Assembly (NCBI GenBank): GCA_009773515.1
Contig: WSXX01000010.1
Span: forward strand, 62,001-126,000
DNA length: 64,000 bases
Direction: 5' to 3'
DNA from: Bacteroidota bacterium
Lineage (GTDB): Bacteria > Bacteroidota > Bacteroidia > Bacteroidales > Lentimicrobiaceae
Both the position numbers and the translations under genes were made by a program. Positions 55,843 through 64,000 of this stretch are shown in pieces. The notes below the pieces were generated by a model. It was not told where the DNA came from. It did not search any database and was given only the letters and a program-made list of their open reading frames with translations. Within the stretch, counting starts at the first letter, position 1, and each line of letters begins with the position of its first letter.

Positions 55843-56369
55843 AGTAGTTTATTTTAGTATTTGTCAACTAAGCTTTGCAATTACCGTTCCAATAGAATTA
55901 TATATTGCTTCCACCCAATATTGATGGTATGCAAAATGAGAGCGTGATTTCTCAATTCGCACGGAATGGCAAGGCTTTGTGATGATGGTAACTATCTGTA
56001 ATTATGAAAGATGTGAAAATTTATTTCTTTTCTTCAGAATGAATCCCTTTCATAATTTCTTTATATACTAAATATCAGATATGTGAATTATGTAATTTTA
56101 AGTCATGATGGTTGATAAATGTGTGTTTTAAGATTGATACGCAAAAAAAGCTGAGAGTTGAGCAGAATCGGATCAGAATGGGGCAGGATTTCCACAGTTG
56201 AAGCCGTGGAATCCATTTTGGACACTTGATTGATGTTAAGGACCTACTAGTGACCAATGCTAGCAGATGAATTCTTTCCTGCTTCAGCTGGAGGTAAAAA
56301 AAAACTCAAATGCACTTTGGGCTTTAGCCAAACCCGTCAGAAGGTCGGTTCTGAAAACGGAAGAATACA

Positions 56370-56463
56370 TTGAATTGCAAATTCAATGGTGTTCCAGGCG
56401 GAATTGCAACCGAGGCCGCCAAAGCGGACGAGCTCAGCGAAGCAAAAATTCCGCTTAGCCGGG
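56370..56463. repeat. Dispersed repeat family A, copy 2 (94 bp)
   Basis: See 36584-36676; CATTGAATT-GCA-AATTCAATG hairpin at its left end. Confidence 0.9.
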
Positions 56464-56497
56464 ATGTTGCCTTGATATGGTTGACGCCTCACCAGCT

Positions 56498-56520
56498 GAG
56501 CGGCATTTGTAATGCCGCTC
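56498..56520. repeat. Perfect hairpin GAGCGGCATT-TGT-AATGCCGCTC
   Basis: 10 bp arms, 3 nt loop. Confidence 0.9.
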
Positions 56521-57143
56521 CAAACTGAACTGTAAGTAATTCCATACCACTCACCAGCTGAATTCCCTCCAGCTTCAGCTGGAGGAATGACACAAAACTC
56601 AACCCCACACCGGGCTTTAGCCCAAACCTTATGAAATTGGGCTAAAGCCCCATAAACCCATCATCCTTTTCTTGCCACAGGCTAAAGCCGTGTGGCAATT
56701 CATTGATTTTCTAATAGCATTTTCTTTCATCACCAATGCCGCTCGCGCGCGTCCCAATGAGTTCCCTCCAGCTTTAGCTGGAGGAACGACAAAAAACTCA
56801 ACCCCACACCGGGCTTTAGCCCAAACCTTACGAAATTGGGCTAAAGCCCCATACATCTATCACCCTTTTCTTGCCACAGGCTAAAGCCGTGTGGCAATTC
56901 ATATGATTTTCATATGACATTTTCTTTTATCACCCATACTGCTAGCGCGCGTCCCCTGACGCGTGCTTCTGAATTCCCTCCAGCTATAGCTGGAGGAACA
57001 ACAACAAACCTCAACCCCACACCGGGCTTTAGCCCAAACCTTACGAAATTGGGCTAAAGCCCCATACATCCATCATCCTTTTCTTGCCACAGGCTAAAGC
57101 CGTGTGGCAATTCATATGATTTTCTAATAGCATTTTCTTTTAT

Positions 57144-57173
57144 CATCTGCTAGCGGCTTAATGCTAGCAGATG
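57144..57173. repeat. Hairpin CATCTGCTAGC-GGCTTAAT-GCTAGCAGATG (left of transposase)
   Basis: Perfect 11 bp arms. Confidence 0.9.
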
Positions 57174-57263
57174 AGTTCCCTCCAGCTTTAGCTGGAGGAA
57201 TGACAACAATAACTCAAAACCACACCGGGCTTTAGCCCAACTTTTATTCGACGAATTCCAACT

Positions 57264-57722
57264 TCATCTGGAGGACGTGGAAGAGTCATCCGTAAACTTC
57301 TGAAAACCATATATTCTAATAAACTCTTCATACTCTTCCTCAAAAGTCTTATGTCTGTGATGCTCTTCCTGATTTTTGATATAATTCCTAACCTTGTCAA
57401 TAGCTGACTCAGACACAGAAACTGCAAAATACTCATCCTGCCATTCAAATTTCTGCTTTGTAAGACCGTGCTTATTTATCCAGAAAGATGATTCTCCTTT
57501 TATTAGTTGCACCACTTTTTGAATGGTTTGGTCAACGCCGAGCGATATCAGACAGTGACAATGGTTCTTGTGACCATTGACAAAATCGATGTAAATATTC
57601 TTAGTTTCGGAATTTTCTTTGATATGCTGCCAAACCACCTTTCTCAATTCAGGAGAATCAAGATGTGCTACCCAGTTTTTAGTGCTCCAGACAAAATGAA
57701 TATATACTTTAACAGAAGGCAT
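57264..57722 (-). CDS. IS200/Y1 (HUH) REP-associated-tyrosine-transposase-like protein
   Basis: MPSVKVYIHFVWSTKNW; HUH motif GHKNHCHCLISL; catalytic Tyr region VRNYIKNQEEHHR. Confidence 0.9.
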   Translation of the reverse strand: MPSVKVYIHFVWSTKNWVAHLDSPELRKVVWQHIKENSETKNIYIDFVNGHKNHCHCLISLGVDQTIQKVVQLIKGESSFWINKHGLTKQKFEWQDEYFAVSVSESAIDKVRNYIKNQEEHHRHKTFEEEYEEFIRIYGFQKFTDDSSTSSR

Positions 57723-57813
57723 AATTTTATGGTTAGATTAGTTGATTAAGTAATAAAGAAATAGTGGTATGCCAAGCAAATATAATAACTTTTCTTGTAG
57801 CATTTTCTTTTAT

Positions 57814-57843
57814 CATCTGCTAGCGGCTTAATGCTAGCAGATG
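57814..57843. repeat. Hairpin CATCTGCTAGC-GGCTTAAT-GCTAGCAGATG (right of transposase)
   Basis: Identical to 57144-57173. Confidence 0.9.
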
Positions 57844-58071
57844 AATTCCCTCCAGCTTTAGCTGGAGGAACGACAAAAAACTCAATACCACACCGGGCTT
57901 TAGCCCAAACCTTACGAAATTGGGCTAAAGCCCCATACATCCATCACCCTTTTCTTGCCACAGGCTAAAGCCGTGTGGCAATTCATTGATTTTCTAATAG
58001 CATTTTCTTTTATTACCAATGCCGCTCGCGTGCGTCCCAATTAATTCCGGAAAACATCATTCTGCTGTTTC

Positions 58072-58671
58072 TCAGAAAACCTTAAACAACACCAATGCAT
58101 AAATGCCGAAACGCACATATCTGAACAATGCCCATAGCAGATATTGACGGAAATCGTATTTTATTAAACCACAAGCCATACTTACAAGGGAATGTGGGAT
58201 TGGAAGCATTGCCCCGACAAATACAAAAAATCCTCCCCATTTTTTCAGATTTGTTATGTGCCCGGCAATCTTTACCTCCAGATGATATCTTACAGGAGGA
58301 ATCTGGAACAAAAGTTTGCCGATCAGGTAGGCAAATATTCCTCCTATGTAAGACAAACTTGCAAGGAATAGTAAGAATATTAACGGTTCTGCTGATTTTG
58401 CGCTCCAGGCAATAAAGATTTCAGGCGGGATAAGCCCCAGAAAGGTTTCTGATATAACAAAAACAGCAAGAATAGCCAGTGGCGTAAATGTAGCGACAAG
58501 CTTATCAAGTATTGCATTAAAATCGAGAAAAAAGTGCTCTAAACCCCACAGTAGCAATCCAATAATTAAAATCGTAAGCCCGGCCTTGATACTTGTATCT
58601 TTCAGGAAGTCGTAGAACTTAGTTATTCTGTAATAACGGTTCATGACCTGCATTTTCTGGTATCTTGTCAT
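58072..58671 (-). CDS. VTT/DedA-like membrane protein
   Basis: FLGLIPPEIFIAWSAK, SYIGGIFAYLIGKL, GGFFVFVGAMLPIPHSLVSMACGLIKY. Confidence 0.75.
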   Translation of the reverse strand: MTRYQKMQVMNRYYRITKFYDFLKDTSIKAGLTILIIGLLLWGLEHFFLDFNAILDKLVATFTPLAILAVFVISETFLGLIPPEIFIAWSAKSAEPLIFLLFLASLSYIGGIFAYLIGKLLFQIPPVRYHLEVKIAGHITNLKKWGGFFVFVGAMLPIPHSLVSMACGLIKYDFRQYLLWALFRYVRFGIYALVLFKVF

Positions 58672-59135
58672 TGTCTGAAATTCCTCCGTTTCAGGGTAAT
58701 TTCGTTGATTTTCATAAAATTTAAATCCTTTTGATCTTTTAAAAAAGTGTAAAGCAATTGTCCCTAAGGAAAGGTTAAAATTCCCTACTATTCTTAAATC
58801 CGGATGAGTTGTTAAGTCAAGCCCTGACTTTCGTCAGTTTATTGATATTTATGCGGATTTAAAATAATGAGTTAACCTTTAACCTTTGAGACTTCTCAAT
58901 GTTTATGCCAGTTAAAATTGTTTTGGATTACAAGGTTGCGTTATTTTTATGGGTTTGTCTTATATATTATTCACAAAGGTCATTATCAAGCACATGCAAG
59001 TGTATTTAACGCATGTTAAATAATCATTAATATTTCATGAATGCTTTACAAACTGACGATATTGCAGCAAATGGTTTTTTGATAAGATTTAATAAATCAT
59101 TTTTCTCATGACAGAAAAGATTTTATCTAAGACTA

Positions 59136-59513
59136 TCACCCATTCTCTGCATCCGAAATTTCAGCCGGGCTCTTTTTCCCGATGATATCGGCATCGTTGG
59201 CCAGTTCGTCGATGCTGGTTTCACTCCATATTTCGGTATTGAGCAAATGAGCAACCCTGCTTATAATGTGAGACGCTACCGGAGCTGTGAGGAATATAAA
59301 AACCACAATCATCAGGCTGATGGCTGAAGTGTAGAAATCAGCAAAAAAGAATACAGCAGCGATCAGAAACAACAAAATGCCAAAAGCCGGGGCTTTTGTG
59401 GCTGCGTGCATACGGGTATAAACATCAGGAAATCTGATTACACCAACTGCCGCAAGCAATGAGAAAAATGCTCCGGCAAGTACAAAAAATGAAACGATAA
59501 GGTTGTTAATCAT
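59136..59513 (-). CDS. mnhG: Na+/H+ antiporter subunit G
   Basis: LAAVGVIRFPDVYTRMHAATKAPAFG. Confidence 0.93.
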   Translation of the reverse strand: MINNLIVSFFVLAGAFFSLLAAVGVIRFPDVYTRMHAATKAPAFGILLFLIAAVFFFADFYTSAISLMIVVFIFLTAPVASHIISRVAHLLNTEIWSETSIDELANDADIIGKKSPAEISDAENG

Positions 59514-59793
59514 AGTATTTCTTTTTCAGATATGTTGCATAGGCAACCGTTCCAATAAAAATAACAAGTGCCACAATGGCTGCAATATCAAGGTATCGAA
59601 CCTGTTGTGTGTAGATGGCAAATACAATTGTAAAGCCAATGGTTAATGAAGCAATCAGATCAAGCGCCACAATGCGGTCGGGCAAGGTTGGCCCTTTTGC
59701 CAGCCGGTAAAGTGCCAGCAACATAGCCACCGCAAGCATGGTTAGCGCAGCAAATGCAACCCAATCGGGTAAAACAGAGTGGTCAGTCATCAT
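59506..59793 (-). CDS. mnhF: Na+/H+ antiporter subunit F
   Basis: LYRLAKGPTLPDRIVALDLIA. Confidence 0.93.
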   Translation of the reverse strand: MMTDHSVLPDWVAFAALTMLAVAMLLALYRLAKGPTLPDRIVALDLIASLTIGFTIVFAIYTQQVRYLDIAAIVALVIFIGTVAYATYLKKKYYD

Positions 59794-60128
59794 TCAAAAA
59801 CCTCCAGAATCTTTTTTTCAATACCTTCTTTTATCTCCGATTCAAAAGAATCGCGATCCTTAACGTACATGCCGTGCACATAGATGCTTTTCCTGTCGTC
59901 ACTGATGTCCATGCAAATACTGCCGGGCGTCATTGTGATAAGGTTAAACAGTGCAAGTATGCGGTTGTCGCTGTTTGCGCGGATGTTGATTTTTACAATG
60001 CCCGGGCTGATTCTCATCTTCGGGCTTAGAATATCTCTGGCCAGATAGAAATTCGCTTTCACCATTTCTTTTAAATAGAAAAGGATGAAAATGAAGAAAT
60101 GAGGAATCTTGAAAAGTATCTTTTTCAT
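59790..60128 (-). CDS. mnhE: Na+/H+ antiporter subunit E
   Basis: ALFNLITMTPGSICMDISDDRKSIYVHGM. Confidence 0.9.
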   Translation of the reverse strand: MKKILFKIPHFFIFILFYLKEMVKANFYLARDILSPKMRISPGIVKINIRANSDNRILALFNLITMTPGSICMDISDDRKSIYVHGMYVKDRDSFESEIKEGIEKKILEVFE

Positions 60129-60147
60129 AATTATCGGTTATTGTTTT

Positions 60148-61638
60148 TTACGAACCCAATACAGCCTGAATGTAAATTTTCGGGTCGAGCAATTGTCCGG
60201 CTGCATTCATGGCAATTTCCAGGATTGGTTTTACCGCAAAGCCCATGGTTAGTGTGATAAGTCCGAGAAAAACCACAGGAATTACCATTGAAACCGGCAG
60301 ATTTTCATTTTCGCCTTCATACGGTGGTAATCCTTCGGGGCGTGGTTTCCAGAAGGCTTCGTTCCAGATTTTTACCATCGAAAAAAGGGTAAACAAACCC
60401 ACAGCGAGCGCAACAAATGAGATAACGTACTCACCGGCATTAAATCCGGCTGAAATGAGAATCAGCTTCCCGAAAAATCCCGAAAGGGGAGGGATGCCTG
60501 CAAGTCCGAAGGCTGGAATGATAAACAGAATCGACAGCCAGGGCCTTATTTTGTAAAGTCCGCCGATTTGCTTCAGATCGTAACTTCCGGTTACCCGGTT
60601 GATAAGGCCAGCCACCAGAAAGGTGTTGGTTTTGGCGATGATGTTGTGCGCCATAAAAAAGATAGCACCTGCAATTCCGGCCACGGTAAAAATTCCGAGC
60701 CCCATAATCATATACCCGATCTGGCTGATGATATGAAATGAAAGGATTTTCCGGATGTCGTATTGAGAAGCGGCAGTCAATACCCCGATTACCATTGTTA
60801 ATCCGCCAATCCACAAAAACAGCGGATGCCAGAAAAGTTTATCCTGAACAAAGAACAGGGTGTAAAATCTGATCATTGAATACACACCTACTTTGGTGAG
60901 CAGCCCGGCGAATAATGCCGTAATTGCCACCGGTGGTGTGTGATAAGATGCCGGCAACCAGAAAAAGAACGGAAATACTGCTGCTTTGATCGAAAACGCC
61001 ACAAAGAACAAAACAGCCGATGTATTCATAAGAACATTGTTATCGGCAAGAGAGAGTTTCATCGCAAGGTCGGCCATGTTCAGGGTTCCGGTTTTTCCGT
61101 AAAGCAAACCGATTCCGGCCAGGAAGAAAAGCGAAGAAACAAGATTGATACTTACGTACTTTATGGCTCCGTTAAGCTGCTTTTTTTCTCCGCCAAGGGT
61201 AATCAGTACAAACGATGCGGTAAGCATTACTTCGAACCAGACATAAAGATTGAAAATATCGCCGGTTACAAATGCCCCGTTTACACCCATCAGCAAACCC
61301 TGCACCATAGGAAAGAAGAAAAACGATTGCCGTTGCCGGTCAATAGCATCGATAGAATAAATGCTCACGCTTACCGCGATAATGCCGGCTAGCACCAGCA
61401 TGATAGAGCTGAATGCATCAATTACCAGCGTGATGCCGAAAGGAGCTTCCCAGTTTCCGGTGTGAAGCACCAGAATGCCTTGCGTTTTTACCTGAACTGC
61501 CAGAAAAATTGCCAGCGCAAGTTGCAGCAATGCGCCGGTGAGCCCGATCCAAGGCTGCCATTCCCTTCGCTGAAAATTGAAGAGCAGAAAAATAATGGTA
61601 AGCAGGGGAATAAGTATGGGTAGTGCCGGCAAAATCAT
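60148..61638 (-). CDS. mnhD: Na+/H+ antiporter subunit D
   Basis: Proton_antipo_M core; LAGIPPLSGFFGKLILI. Confidence 0.93.
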   Translation of the reverse strand: MILPALPILIPLLTIIFLLFNFQRREWQPWIGLTGALLQLALAIFLAVQVKTQGILVLHTGNWEAPFGITLVIDAFSSIMLVLAGIIAVSVSIYSIDAIDRQRQSFFFFPMVQGLLMGVNGAFVTGDIFNLYVWFEVMLTASFVLITLGGEKKQLNGAIKYVSINLVSSLFFLAGIGLLYGKTGTLNMADLAMKLSLADNNVLMNTSAVLFFVAFSIKAAVFPFFFWLPASYHTPPVAITALFAGLLTKVGVYSMIRFYTLFFVQDKLFWHPLFLWIGGLTMVIGVLTAASQYDIRKILSFHIISQIGYMIMGLGIFTVAGIAGAIFFMAHNIIAKTNTFLVAGLINRVTGSYDLKQIGGLYKIRPWLSILFIIPAFGLAGIPPLSGFFGKLILISAGFNAGEYVISFVALAVGLFTLFSMVKIWNEAFWKPRPEGLPPYEGENENLPVSMVIPVVFLGLITLTMGFAVKPILEIAMNAAGQLLDPKIYIQAVLGS

Positions 61639-61985
61639 TTGTTTTCTCCTTCCTTAAGTTCATCCAGATCTTCGGTTCCTGTTGCCTGATAAAACCTGTA
61701 CATTAATGCCAGAAAAAATGCAGTAATCCCAAAACCGATGACAATTGCGGTAAGTATTAAAGCCTGCGGCAGCGGATCGGTGGGATTGGCAGACACAGCA
61801 GTTAAACCATCGCTGGCAAACTGCGGTTTTCCTTTGTGCAAACCTCCTGCTACAAAAATCAGCAGATTGGTGGCATGGCTGAAGAACATTATTCCGAGAA
61901 TAAGTTTAACGATGCTTCGGCGCAGCAGAAGATAAACCCCTGCAGCATAAAGCAACCCTATGACTATAGCGAGTAGTACTTCCAT
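61635..61985 (-). CDS. mnhC: Na+/H+ antiporter subunit C
   Basis: NuoK-like; DPLPQALILTAIVIGFGITAFFLAL. Confidence 0.93.
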   Translation of the reverse strand: MEVLLAIVIGLLYAAGVYLLLRRSIVKLILGIMFFSHATNLLIFVAGGLHKGKPQFASDGLTAVSANPTDPLPQALILTAIVIGFGITAFFLALMYRFYQATGTEDLDELKEGENK

Positions 61986-61987
61986 AT

Positions 61988-62401
61988 TTATTCCTCCATT
62001 ACATTAAAAAGAATAGTTACTGATATGCCCCACACAGTGAAATAAACTCCTAAATCGAAAAGCATCGGGGTGCCAAGTTTCAGTTTACCCAGCAAAGGAA
62101 TGCTCAGCGAAATCCACTCACCGGTAAAAAACGGATTGCCTGCAAACAACGAAGGCAGTGTGCTTATAAATGCAATTGAAAGTCCGGCAACAATAAGCAT
62201 TAGCGGGCTGACACGGAGTTTTTTTTCAGCTTCAGCGGTATCAAAAGCCATGGCGTAGAAAATAAATCCGGCAGCAGCCATCAGTCCACCAATAAAACCT
62301 CCGCCGGGCTCATTGTGGCCCCGGTAAAAAACCAGCAGCGAAAGTATAAGCGTAACCGGCAGTAAGCGCGTAGCGGCAAGTTGAGTTATGTAAGATTTCA
62401 T
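61988..62401 (-). CDS. mnhB: Na+/H+ antiporter subunit B
   Basis: YRGHNEPGGGFIGGLMAAAGF. Confidence 0.93.
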   Translation of the reverse strand: MKSYITQLAATRLLPVTLILSLLVFYRGHNEPGGGFIGGLMAAAGFIFYAMAFDTAEAEKKLRVSPLMLIVAGLSIAFISTLPSLFAGNPFFTGEWISLSIPLLGKLKLGTPMLFDLGVYFTVWGISVTILFNVMEE

Positions 62402-64000
62402 GTTGCGCTTCCTTTCTTTGTCTTAAGTTTCAGCAAAGCCACCACGCCAATTGCTGCGATAACCAGTACCGTAATTTCGCCAAGTGTATCCAGTGCCCTG
62501 AAATCCACCAGAATAACATTTACAATGTTGCTGCCATGAGCCAGAGGCAGTGCATTTTCAACATAGAAATCCGAAATCTTCGGATTCAGGTTTAATTGTC
62601 CGGCTTTCAGCACAAGACCTGTCATAAAACTCCCAACGAGCAATGCAATAGCTCCATCGCGCAGGCGGGAAGCTTTCGACGAAAATTCGGTAAACTTAGG
62701 CAGATGATAAATAACAACCATAAAGAGCACAAGTACAAGGGTTTCGGCCAGCATAAGGGTTATGGCAACGTCAATTGCACCATAAACAATAAATAACAGG
62801 CCAATTCCATAACCAACCGAACCCAGCGAAAGTATGGCCGCAAGCCGCGATCTGACAAAAACTGCAACCATGGCAGAACTCACTATCAGAAGCAGAATGA
62901 CAAACTCATAAATTGCAGGTTGTGAAAAGCTGACATTTTCAATTTCAGGCCAGGTGAAGATCAATTGATACCAGGCCAGCACTGAGGTCATGATGAAAAT
63001 GGCCATCAGATAAAATCGCTGGTAGCCGCTTTGAATAAAGGATGTTTTTCGTTTGGTGAGAAACAAAAATCCGTTAAGAATTTTGTTGAATGCATCGGCA
63101 AACCTGAAGGTAATTACTTCGTTGTTGAAATGTGTAAGTATGTGATTTACTTTACGATAAAGCAGAAATAGAATTACACCGGCAGCCACAGTAATGAAAC
63201 TTACAAGCAGCACTTCGTTGAAACCGTGCCAGAGCGATAGTTTTATACTGTCAATGGAAGGCCGTATGGATTTAATTGCCGGACTAAGCAGAAAGTCGGC
63301 TACCCTTGCGGGGAACAAACCAAAAATCAAGCTGATTCCAGCCAGCAGTGAAGGACCAACCCTGAGGGCAAAGGCGGGGCGTGTGGGTCTTTCTCCGGGA
63401 TATTTTAAAGGACCGAGAAACAGGTTGAAGATCAGCGCGAGTGAAATAGCAACCATTATAACATTGGTCAACACTCCGGCAATAAGCAGAAGATTGCCGA
63501 TGTCGGGCAGCGCAAATTTGGCTTCATAAATAAGTTCCTTGCCGATAAATCCTATCATCGGCGGAAGCCCGGCCATACTGAGCAGCGAGATTATTGCTGC
63601 CAGCGCTGCAACCGGCATTACTTTGTTGAGTCCTCCGATCTTTCGTAAATCACGCGATCCCACCGATTTATCAATCAACCCGGCTATCATAAACAAGGCA
63701 CCTTTGTAAAGTGCATGCACCAAAAGAAAGATTATTGCTGCCTTGATTGAAATGTCTGTATCAATTCCCAGCATAAGCACCAGCGTTCCAAGGGCACTTA
63801 TTGTGGTGTAGGCAAGAACTTTTTTGAAATCGGTTTGCGAGTAAGCAAAATATCCTCCCAGAATCATTGTTACGGCTCCGGTTATGGTGAGGATGTATTT
63901 CCACTCCGGAGTGCCACCCATCACCGGACTTAGTCGCATCAGCAGATAAATACCCGCTTTTACCATTGTTGCCGAATGCAGATAAGCACTCACAGGCGAT
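62398..64000 (-). CDS. mnhA: Na+/H+ antiporter subunit A (N-terminus beyond window)
   Basis: SAYLHSATMVKAGIYLLMRLSPVMGG; reading frame open to window end. Confidence 0.92.
   Translation of the reverse strand, partial: SPVSAYLHSATMVKAGIYLLMRLSPVMGGTPEWKYILTITGAVTMILGGYFAYSQTDFKKVLAYTTISALGTLVLMLGIDTDISIKAAIIFLLVHALYKGALFMIAGLIDKSVGSRDLRKIGGLNKVMPVAALAAIISLLSMAGLPPMIGFIGKELIYEAKFALPDIGNLLLIAGVLTNVIMVAISLALIFNLFLGPLKYPGERPTRPAFALRVGPSLLAGISLIFGLFPARVADFLLSPAIKSIRPSIDSIKLSLWHGFNEVLLVSFITVAAGVILFLLYRKVNHILTHFNNEVITFRFADAFNKILNGFLFLTKRKTSFIQSGYQRFYLMAIFIMTSVLAWYQLIFTWPEIENVSFSQPAIYEFVILLLIVSSAMVAVFVRSRLAAILSLGSVGYGIGLLFIVYGAIDVAITLMLAETLVLVLFMVVIYHLPKFTEFSSKASRLRDGAIALLVGSFMTGLVLKAGQLNLNPKISDFYVENALPLAHGSNIVNVILVDFRALDTLGEITVLVIAAIGVVALLKLKTKKGSAT

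Larger units (their letters stand above)
56257..58040. repeat. REP-like multi-hairpin array (about five units plus degenerate edge copy)
   Basis: CCTCCAGCT-NN-AGCTGGAGG at 56566-56585, 56765-56784, 56977-56996, 57179-57198, 57849-57868; each followed by GGGCTTTAGCCC, and in complete units GGGCTAAAGCCC and TTGCCACAGGCTAAAGCCGTGTGGCAA (56672, 56871, 57084, 57955). Confidence 0.93.

Noticed and set aside
56629-56884. Overlapping ORFs 56629-56856 (-), 56672-56884 (+) and 57746-57940 (-)
   Set aside because: They lie on array hairpins and read the same repeat sequence in different frames; spurious.
56257-58040. Possible CRISPR array because of repeated units with variable linkers
   Set aside because: Units are ~200 bp apart and composed of several palindromes, not 23-47 bp repeats with uniform spacers; no cas genes. 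Better explained as REP-like elements with a Y1 transposase.
60940-61392. 150 aa plus-strand ORF
   Set aside because: Antisense to mnhD.
1-64000. tRNA or rRNA genes
   Set aside because: None recognised by eye; tRNAscan-SE and Infernal would be needed to exclude them.

Overview
The window reads as one contiguous piece of a Bacteroidetes-type chromosome. That is an inference from three T9SS C-terminal sorting domains, TAnnTTTG-type -7 promoter boxes and the gene content. Most genes are ordinary: prfC, hemolysin III, OmpA with TSP3 repeats, SSS/DUF485 transport, CrcB/DUF190, T9SS proteins, RIC/Rrf2, an RND efflux operon and a Mnh antiporter operon truncated at the right edge. There are two separate arsenic clusters: arsR-arsC-arsM-acr3-rhodanese at 5.4-8.6 kb, and arsR-thioredoxin-arsF-like-arsG-like-permease at 51.6-54.7 kb. 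The most interesting material is non-coding or mobile: (1) a 1.8 kb array of multi-hairpin palindromic units (56.25-58.04 kb) with a single-domain HUH/Y1 (IS200/RAYT-like) transposase inside it; (2) a 334 bp MITE-like element at 12236-12569 with perfect 19 bp terminal inverted repeats and a perfect 10 bp target duplication, plus a decayed relative at 30.37 kb; (3) a frameshifted four-helix-bundle/IVP gene inside an RND operon, bracketed by inverted heptamer repeats; (4) two adjacent perfect 32 bp palindromes sharing a TCGAATTCGA core; (5) three families of dispersed, foldable intergenic repeats; (6) heptanucleotide tandem repeats upstream of two genes. Unusual proteins include a membrane/ECF-like protein fused to a THEP1-type NTPase, a Cache-PAS-PAS-CBS-DUF294 sensor, a flavin-reductase/nitroreductase fusion and a lipoprotein with HGQPGHxCEIPVG repeats. 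All family calls are by eye from motifs; no database search was run.
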